Assembly (NCBI RefSeq): GCF_000830005.1
Contig: NZ_CP010407.1
Location: forward strand, 8,258,001 to 8,322,000
Origin: Streptomyces vietnamensis
GTDB taxonomy: Bacteria; Actinomycetota; Actinomycetes; Streptomycetales; Streptomycetaceae
Direction of reading: 5' to 3'
DNA: 64,000 nucleotides
Shown here: in pieces, positions 58,552-64,000 of the stretch
Layout: every line of letters starts with the position of its first letter
Numbering within the stretch: the first letter of the stretch is position 1
Notes under the pieces: model-generated
Told to the model about the DNA's origin: nothing
What the model saw: the letters and a program-made list of their open reading frames with translations, nothing else
Database searches by the model: none
Translations under genes and position numbers: made by a program

Positions 58552-59702
58552 GGACCGTGGCCGTCGTGGGCGCCTCCCTGGCCGGACTGTCGGCCGCGCG
58601 AGCGCTGCGGAAGCAGGGCTACGACGGACGGCTGGTCCTCATCGGGGACGAACCGCACCGCCCGTACGACCGGCCGCCGTTGTCGAAGGAGTTCCTCGCC
58701 GGCCGCGTCGGCGAGGCCGACCTCGCCCTCGAGGCGGACGGAGAGGATCTCGGCGCCGAGTGGCTGCTGGGCGTCCGGGCCACCGGGCTCGACCGCGCCG
58801 ACCGGTCGGTGCGGCTCGCGGACGGGCGTACCCTGCGGGCCGACGGCATCGTCATCGCCACCGGAGCGGCGGCGCGCACCCTGCCCGGGAGCGAGGGCCT
58901 CGCCGGGGTCCACACCCTGCGCACCCTGGACGACGCCCGTGCCCTGCGGGACGAACTGGCCCGCGGCGGACGGCTGGTGGTGATCGGCGGCGGCTTCATC
59001 GGCGCCGAGGTCGCCTCCACCGCGTACGCCCTCGGCCTCGACGTCACCGTGATCGAGGCGGCCCCCACCCCGCTGGCCGGTCCGCTCGGCGAGGCCATGG
59101 GCGGCATCGTCTCCGCGCTGCACGCCGACCACGGCGTACGGCTGCTGTGCGGCGTGGGCGTCAAGGGGCTGAGCGGGGAGCGCCGGGTGGACGCCGTCCT
59201 GCTGGAGGACGGCCGCAGCGTGCCCGCGGACACCGTCGTCGTCGGCGTGGGCGCCCGCCCCTGCGTCGAATGGCTGGAAGGTTCCGGCGTCGCGCTCGAC
59301 AACGGCGTGACGTGCGGCGCCGACGGCCGCACCAGCCTGGCCGGGGTGGTCGCCGTCGGCGACTGCGCCAACTGGTACGACCCGCACACCGGAAGCCACC
59401 GCAGGGTCGAGCACTGGACCGGCGCGCTGGAACGGCCCGCCGCCGCCGTGGCCACGCTGCTCGCGCACGGTGCGACGGAACCGGGCGTGCCCCGGCCGCC
59501 GTACTTCTGGTCCGACCAGTACGGCGTGAAGATCCAGTTCGTCGGCCACGCCGCCGGGGCCGACAGCGTCACGGTCGAGGAAGGCGCCACCGACGAGCGC
59601 AGCTTCCTGGCCGTCTACCGGCGGGCCGGCACGCCGGTCGCCGTGCTCGGGATGAACCAGCCGCGGCTGTTCACCCGCTGGCGCAAGCAGTTCACCGCGT
59701 GA
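58548..59702 (+). CDS. NAD(P)H-dependent ferredoxin reductase (FAD)
   Basis: 384 residues, pyridine nucleotide-disulfide oxidoreductase fold with reductase C-terminal domain. FAD-binding 'TVAVVGASLAGLSAARAL', NAD-binding 'VVIGGGFIGAEVASTAYALG', FAD contact 'GVVAVGDCANWYDP', C-terminal 'PPYFWSDQYGVKIQFVG'. It passes electrons to the Rieske ferredoxin. GTG 58548 overlaps the ferredoxin stop. Part of a three-component oxygenase system with the gene at 59738. Confidence 0.92.
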   Translation: MRTVAVVGASLAGLSAARALRKQGYDGRLVLIGDEPHRPYDRPPLSKEFLAGRVGEADLALEADGEDLGAEWLLGVRATGLDRADRSVRLADGRTLRADGIVIATGAAARTLPGSEGLAGVHTLRTLDDARALRDELARGGRLVVIGGGFIGAEVASTAYALGLDVTVIEAAPTPLAGPLGEAMGGIVSALHADHGVRLLCGVGVKGLSGERRVDAVLLEDGRSVPADTVVVGVGARPCVEWLEGSGVALDNGVTCGADGRTSLAGVVAVGDCANWYDPHTGSHRRVEHWTGALERPAAAVATLLAHGATEPGVPRPPYFWSDQYGVKIQFVGHAAGADSVTVEEGATDERSFLAVYRRAGTPVAVLGMNQPRLFTRWRKQFTA

Positions 59703-59737
59703 ATGACCCCTCCACGACGTATCCAGAGGAGTGCACC

Positions 59738-60868
59738 GTGACATCGACCGGTCTGCCGGACAGCCTGATCGCCACCCTCCCCGGCTCCTCCTACACGGAT
59801 CCGGCGATCTTCGCCCAGGAGCAGGAGCGCATATTCGAGACCATGTGGTTCTGCGTCGCGCGCGCCTCGGAACTGGCGAAGCCCGGCGCCTTCCGCACCG
59901 TCGACGTGGGCCGCGAGAGCATCCTCGTCACCCGCGCGAGGGACAACTCCATCCGCGCCTACTTCAATGTGTGCCGGCATCGCGGAGCCAAGCTCTGCAC
60001 CGAGGAGACCGGCGAGGTCAAGCGGGCCTTCCAATGCCCGTACCACGCCTGGACCTACGACCTGAACGGCAAGCTCGTCGCCGCGCCCAACCTCACCAAG
60101 ATGCCCGACGTCGGCCGCACCGAGTACGGCCTGGTGGGCGTGGCCGTCCGTGAATGGCTCGGATACGTCTGGGTCTGTCTGGCGGAGAACCCGCCCTCCT
60201 TCGAGGAGGACGTCATCGGCGCGGCCGTCACCCGCCTCGGCGACGTGGAGTCGATCGAGCGCTACGGCGTCGAGAACCTCTCGGTCGGCAGGCGGATCGT
60301 CTACGACGTCAAGGCCAACTGGAAGCTCATCATCGAGAACTTCATGGAGTGCTACCACTGCGCCACGATCCACCCCGAACTCACCGAGGTGCTCCCCGAG
60401 TTCGCGGACGGCTACGCGGCCCAGTACTACGTCGGCCACGGCGCCGAGTTCGGCGAGGACATCCAGGGCTTCACCGTCGACGGCTCCGAGGGTCTCGACC
60501 GCATCCCCGGGGTGACGGAGGAACAGGACCGCCGCTACTACGCGATCACCGTCAAGCCGCAGGTCTTCATCAACCTCATCCCCGACCACGTCATCTTCCA
60601 CCGGATGTACCCGGTGGCCGCCGACCGCACGATCGTCGAGTGCGACTGGCTCTATCTCCCGCACGTCGTCGAGAGCGGCAAGGACGTCAGCCGTTCCGTG
60701 GAACTCTTCGACCGGGTCAACCGCCAGGACTTCGACGCATGCGAGCGCACGCAGCCCGGCATGAGCTCCCGCATGTACGCCAAGGGCGGCGTGCTTGTGC
60801 CCAGTGAGCACCACATCGGGGCCTTCCACGACTGGGTGAACGAGCGCCTGGGCACTCCCCAGGCGTGA
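59738..60868 (+). CDS. gbcA: Rieske non-heme iron oxygenase, glycine betaine demethylase-like
   Basis: 376 residues. Rieske cluster ligands Cys79/His81 ('NVCRHRGAKLC') and Cys100/His103 ('FQCPYHAWTYDL'); mononuclear iron histidines His207 and His212 in 'ENFMECYHCATIHPEL'. The protein belongs to the GbcA/carnitine-oxygenase-like branch acting on quaternary amines rather than to aromatic dioxygenases, judged from its length and from the adjacent choline dehydrogenase, phosphorylcholine phosphatase and formaldehyde detoxification genes. The reaction would be glycine betaine to dimethylglycine plus formaldehyde. GTG 59738 is preceded by AGAGGAG. Its stop is one base from the stop of the convergent IclR gene. 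Confidence 0.78.
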   Translation: MTSTGLPDSLIATLPGSSYTDPAIFAQEQERIFETMWFCVARASELAKPGAFRTVDVGRESILVTRARDNSIRAYFNVCRHRGAKLCTEETGEVKRAFQCPYHAWTYDLNGKLVAAPNLTKMPDVGRTEYGLVGVAVREWLGYVWVCLAENPPSFEEDVIGAAVTRLGDVESIERYGVENLSVGRRIVYDVKANWKLIIENFMECYHCATIHPELTEVLPEFADGYAAQYYVGHGAEFGEDIQGFTVDGSEGLDRIPGVTEEQDRRYYAITVKPQVFINLIPDHVIFHRMYPVAADRTIVECDWLYLPHVVESGKDVSRSVELFDRVNRQDFDACERTQPGMSSRMYAKGGVLVPSEHHIGAFHDWVNERLGTPQA

Positions 60869-60869
60869 C

Positions 60870-61667
60870 TCAGCCCATGTAGCCCATCCGGTGGCTGATC
60901 TCCTCCGCCCCCTTGAGCAGCACCGGGGAGAGCTCGTGCAGGCGCTCCTCGGTGAAGCGGTACGAGGGCCCGGAGGCGCTGAGCGCGGCGATGACCGTGC
61001 CGTCCCGGCCGCGGATCGGGGCGGCCATCGCGTGCAGGCCGATCTCCAGCTCCTCCAGGGTCCACGCGTAGCCGCGCTCGCGGGCCTCGGCGAGGTTCTT
61101 CTCCAGCTTCGTCCTCGAGGTGAGGGTGTGCGGAGTGGACTTCTTCAGGCCCGCCTCGGCCAGCAGCGCGGCCCGCTCCTCGGCGGGCAGGTGGGCCAGC
61201 AGGATCTTGCCGCTGGAGGTGGCGTGCAACGGGGTCAGCTGGCCGACCCAGTTGTGCGCGGTGACGGCCCCGGGGCCGCGCACCTGGCAGAGGTTGATCG
61301 CGTAGTGCTCCTGCATGACGGCGATGTTGACCGTCTCGCCGATCTCCTCGGCGAGACGCTCGCAGACCGGGCGGCCCTGCTGGGTGATGTCGATGCGTCC
61401 GGTGACCGCACCGGCCAGACGGACGATCCCGAAGCCGAGCCGGTACTTGCCCCGATCGCCCGCCTGCTCCACCAGGCCGCGCGCCTCCAGGGCGCCGAGC
61501 AGGCGGAACGCGGTGGACTTGTGGACGTCGATCTCGGCGGCCACCTCGCTGACGCCCGCCTCGCCGCGCTGGGCCAGGATCTCGAGGACGCTGATGGCGC
61601 GGTCGACCGACTGCACTCCACCGGCCGGCGAGTTCGACGCTTCGCTGTCTTGGCTGTGGTTGCTCAT
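60870..61667 (-). CDS. IclR-family transcriptional regulator of the choline/betaine genes
   Basis: 265 residues. Winged helix-turn-helix about 20-80 ('AISVLEILAQRGEAGVSEVAAEIDVHKSTAFRLLGALEARGLVEQ'), with the IclR effector domain after it ('HATSSGKILLAHLPAEERAALL', 'GLHAMAAPIRGRDGTVIAALSASGPS'). I use ATG 61667; the long open frame beyond it is a shadow of the betA gene. Divergent from betA, with the perfect palindrome GTTGCGTTGTTCGCAAC between. The same motif at 57984 and 58132 suggests it represses the whole cluster, relieved by choline, betaine or a related effector. Confidence 0.9.
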   Translation of the reverse strand: MSNHSQDSEASNSPAGGVQSVDRAISVLEILAQRGEAGVSEVAAEIDVHKSTAFRLLGALEARGLVEQAGDRGKYRLGFGIVRLAGAVTGRIDITQQGRPVCERLAEEIGETVNIAVMQEHYAINLCQVRGPGAVTAHNWVGQLTPLHATSSGKILLAHLPAEERAALLAEAGLKKSTPHTLTSRTKLEKNLAEARERGYAWTLEELEIGLHAMAAPIRGRDGTVIAALSASGPSYRFTEERLHELSPVLLKGAEEISHRMGYMG

Positions 61668-61733
61668 GGCGAAACTATACGCGCGGTAAACAACGTCGCC
61701 GCAAGCTTCGAAGCCGAATAAAAAACCCTGCAA

Positions 61734-61750
61734 GTTGCGTTGTTCGCAAC
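61734..61750. promoter_or_regulatory. IclR-type operator between the IclR regulator and betA
   Basis: GTTGCG-TTGTT-CGCAAC, perfect 6+5+6 palindrome in the divergent promoter region. GTGCGCATTGCGATAC (61754-61769) next to it shares TGCGATAC with the site at 57984. A possible betA -10 is TAGCAT at 61775. Confidence 0.75.
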
Positions 61751-61817
61751 CTGGTGCGCATTGCGATACCGGATTAGCATGCCCCGCATATCTACGGCGC
61801 GAGCGAGACGAGGCACT

Positions 61818-63488
61818 ATGGCTCCCCTGCAATACGACTTCGTCATTGTCGGCGGCGGATCGGCCGGCAGCGCACTGGCGAACAGGCTCTCCGCGGACCC
61901 GGCGAACCGGGTGCTGGTACTGGAGGCCGGCCGCTCCGACTACCCGTGGGACGTCTTCATCCACATGCCCGCGGCGCTGACCTACCCGATCGGCAGCCGC
62001 TTCTACGACTGGAAGTACGAGTCCGAGCCCGAGCCCCACATGGGCGGCCGGCGCATCTACCACGCGCGCGGCAAGGTGCTCGGCGGCTCCAGCAGCATCA
62101 ACGGCATGATCTTCCAGCGCGGCAACCCCATGGACTACGAGCGCTGGGCCGCCGACCCCGGCATGGAGACCTGGGACTACGCCCACTGCCTGCCGTACTT
62201 CCGGCGGATGGAGAACTGTCTCGCCGCCGACCCGGACGACGAGTTCCGCGGCCACGACGGCCCCCTCGTCCTCGAACGCGGTCCCGCGACCAGCCCGCTC
62301 TTCGACGCCTTCTTCAAGGCCACCCAGGAGGCGGGCTACGCCCCCACCGACGACGTCAACGGGTACCGGCAGGAAGGCTTCGCCAAGTTCGACCGCAACG
62401 TCCACCGGGGCCGCCGCCTGTCGGCCTCCAAGGCGTACCTCAAGCCGGTCATGAAGCGGCCCAACCTCACCGTCAGGACCCGCTCGCTCGTGACCCGCGT
62501 GCTCTTCGAGGGCAAGAAGGCCGTCGGCGTCGAGTACCAGCGCGGCAAGGGCGCCCTCCAGCAGGTCCGCGCCAAGGAGGTCATCCTGTGCGGCGGCGCG
62601 ATCAACTCCCCGCAGCTGCTCCAGCTCTCCGGCGTCGGCAACGCTCAGGAGCTGAGCGCCCTCGGCATCGACGTCGTCCACGACCTGCCGGGCGTCGGCG
62701 AGAACATGCAGGACCACCTCGAGGTCTACGTCCAGTACGCCTGCAAGCAGCCGGTCTCCATGCAGCCGTACATGGCGAAGTGGCGGGCCCCCTTCATCGG
62801 CCTGCAGTGGCTGTTCCGCAAGGGCCCGGCCGCCACCAACCACTTCGAGGGCGGCGGCTTCGCCCGCAGCAACGAGGACGTGGACTACCCCAACCTGATG
62901 TTCCACTTCCTGCCGGTCGCGGTCCGCTACGACGGCTCCTCGCCGGCCGGCGGCCACGGCTACCAGGTGCACGTGGGGCCCATGTACTCCGACGCCATCG
63001 GCTCGGTGAAGATCAGGAGCAAGGACCCGCGCGAGCACCCGGCGCTGCGCTTCAACTACCTCTCCACCGAGCAGGACCGCCGGGAGTGGGTCGAGGCCAT
63101 CCGCGTCTCCCGCAGGATCCTCGGCCAGCCCGCGATGTCCCCGTACAACGACGGGGAGATCTCGCCCGGCCCGGAGGTCGAGACGGACGAGGAGATCCTC
63201 GCCTGGGTCGCCAAGGAGGGCGAGACCGCCCTGCACCCGTCCTGCACCTGCAAGATGGGCACCGACGAGATGTCCGTCGTCGACCCCACCAGCATGCGCG
63301 TGCACGGCCTGGAAGGCATCCGCGTGGTCGACGCGTCGGTGATGCCGTACGTCACCAACGGCAACATCTACGCACCGGTGATGATGATCGCCGAGAAGGC
63401 CGCCGACCTGATCCTCGGCAAGGAGCCGCAGGCGCCGTCGAAGGCCGCGTACTACCGCCTCCGTGACGCCCGGAAGCAGGTCGGGTAG
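61818..63488 (+). CDS. betA: Choline dehydrogenase (GMC oxidoreductase)
   Basis: 556 residues, the same length as E. coli BetA. FAD-binding '[21 protein letters not shown]', GMC signature '[27 protein letters not shown]', second signature '[17 protein letters not shown]', and C-terminal active-site 'HPSCTCKMG' and '[22 protein letters not shown]'. It oxidises choline to betaine aldehyde and often further to glycine betaine, which may explain why I see no betaine aldehyde dehydrogenase here. ATG 61818 follows GACGAGG. Under the operator at 61734. Confidence 0.92.
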   Translation: MAPLQYDFVIVGGGSAGSALANRLSADPANRVLVLEAGRSDYPWDVFIHMPAALTYPIGSRFYDWKYESEPEPHMGGRRIYHARGKVLGGSSSINGMIFQRGNPMDYERWAADPGMETWDYAHCLPYFRRMENCLAADPDDEFRGHDGPLVLERGPATSPLFDAFFKATQEAGYAPTDDVNGYRQEGFAKFDRNVHRGRRLSASKAYLKPVMKRPNLTVRTRSLVTRVLFEGKKAVGVEYQRGKGALQQVRAKEVILCGGAINSPQLLQLSGVGNAQELSALGIDVVHDLPGVGENMQDHLEVYVQYACKQPVSMQPYMAKWRAPFIGLQWLFRKGPAATNHFEGGGFARSNEDVDYPNLMFHFLPVAVRYDGSSPAGGHGYQVHVGPMYSDAIGSVKIRSKDPREHPALRFNYLSTEQDRREWVEAIRVSRRILGQPAMSPYNDGEISPGPEVETDEEILAWVAKEGETALHPSCTCKMGTDEMSVVDPTSMRVHGLEGIRVVDASVMPYVTNGNIYAPVMMIAEKAADLILGKEPQAPSKAAYYRLRDARKQVG

Positions 63489-63491
63489 ACC

Positions 63492-64000
63492 TTGGCCACC
63501 GCCGGACTGAGGGCGCTCCTCGACAGTGTCCGCTACGAGGTGCTGCCCGCGAAGACGACCGAGGACAAGGTCCTCGCCCATGTCCCGCGCGACGTCGTCG
63601 TCACCGTGACGGCGTCGCCGGTCAAGGGCCTGGAACCGACCCTCGACCTCGCCGGGCGGCTCGCGGCGAACGGCTACCGCGTCGTCCCGCACGTGCCCGC
63701 GCGGCTGCTGCGGGACGAGGCGCACCTGAAGGACGTCGTCGACCGGCTGCGCGAGGCGGGCGTGGACGACGTCTTCGTCCCCGCGGGCGACGCCGATCCG
63801 CCGGCCGGGGCCTACGACGGGGCGCTGCCGGTGCTGCGCGGGCTGAGCGAGCTGGGCAGGCCCTTCGCCCGCGTCGGCGTCACCGGTTATCCCGAGAGCC
63901 ATCCGCTCATCCACGACGACGTCACCATCCAGGCCATGTGGGACAAGCGCGAGCACGCCACGTACATCGTGAGCAACCTCTGCTTCGACCCGCGGGTGCT
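63492..64000 (+). CDS. Methylenetetrahydrofolate reductase-like protein (3' end outside window)
   Basis: About 170 residues from TTG 63492 to the window edge. Features are 'DVVVTVTASPVKGLEPTLDLAGRLAANGYRVVPHVPARL', 'VDDVFVPAGDADPPAGAYDGALPVLRGL' and 'RVGVTGYPESHPLI', the flavin-dependent barrel of the MTHFR family. It starts 3 bases after betA, so is co-transcribed. In betaine catabolism such enzymes handle one-carbon units carried on tetrahydrofolate. The start codon is uncertain because no clear ribosome-binding site is seen. Confidence 0.78.
   Translation, partial: MATAGLRALLDSVRYEVLPAKTTEDKVLAHVPRDVVVTVTASPVKGLEPTLDLAGRLAANGYRVVPHVPARLLRDEAHLKDVVDRLREAGVDDVFVPAGDADPPAGAYDGALPVLRGLSELGRPFARVGVTGYPESHPLIHDDVTIQAMWDKREHATYIVSNLCFDPRV

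Noticed and set aside
59738..60868. Aromatic ring-hydroxylating dioxygenase
   Set aside because: Cannot be excluded by motifs alone, but there is no beta subunit gene and no aromatic catabolic gene nearby, while choline and formaldehyde genes surround it.

Overview
The window is high-GC actinobacterial DNA, almost certainly from a Streptomyces or close relative. The evidence is GTG/TTG starts, ATGA and GTGA gene overlaps, Tat and lipoprotein signals, a GH10-CBM13 xylanase very like the S. lividans XlnA type, a bxl xylo-oligosaccharide locus, mycothiol-dependent formaldehyde detoxification, and rare TTA (bldA-type) leucine codons.

Region 1 (about 0-33.3 kb) is a hemicellulose (arabinoxylan/arabinogalactan) utilisation island. 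It holds a partial LacI regulator with a GH1 remnant, a YtfQRT-YjfF-type sugar ABC transporter plus aldose 1-epimerase, and a ChvE/XylF-type ABC transporter divergent from a LacI regulator. These are followed by araB-araA-araD and a secreted GH10-CBM13 xylanase. Next is the bxl locus: intracellular GH43 and GH3 enzymes and the LacI repressor on the minus strand, with bxlEFG on the plus strand. bxlEFG runs into GH30, GH10, a Gfo/Idh dehydrogenase, a DUF6807 protein, a cupin and a secreted CBM13-GH62 arabinofuranosidase. Copies of a 16-bp palindrome, TTGTTAGCGCTAACAA, tie the two transporters, araBAD and the GH30 gene together. The GH30 copy is a perfect palindrome inside the coding sequence, where it supplies a TTA codon. 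A second operator type, CGAAA-N-TTTCG-like, marks the bxl and xylanase promoters.

Region 2 (33.3-47.5 kb) is accessory in character. It has a DUF1304 membrane protein, a frameshifted formylglycine-enzyme fragment, a TetR/APC permease/nitrilase module and an alpha/beta-hydrolase remnant. Then comes a divergent five-gene cluster: a STAND-like NTPase, an EAD1-like-AAA ATPase, an EAD1-like-trypsin protease, and two soluble Ser/Thr kinases, one with a giant repeat region. This looks like an NTPase/protease/kinase biological-conflict (defence or regulated-death) system and is the best candidate for an undescribed system here.

Region 3 (47.6-54.9 kb) has a Tat-exported purple acid phosphatase with a TTA codon, then a Pls/PosA-type membrane NRPS (epsilon-poly-L-lysine synthetase architecture) followed by an M1 metallopeptidase that could be the matching polymer-degrading or self-resistance enzyme.

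Region 4 (54.9-64 kb) is a choline/glycine betaine and C1 module. It contains a mycothiol-type formaldehyde dehydrogenase with an MBL hydrolase, a secreted phosphorylcholine phosphatase, a Rieske ferredoxin, a ferredoxin reductase, a Rieske oxygenase (glycine betaine demethylase-like), an IclR regulator, choline dehydrogenase and the start of a methylenetetrahydrofolate reductase. Repeated GTTGCGT-N3-ACGCAAC-like palindromes at its promoters suggest one IclR regulon. I saw no rRNA, tRNA, CRISPR array, insertion sequence or intact transposase.
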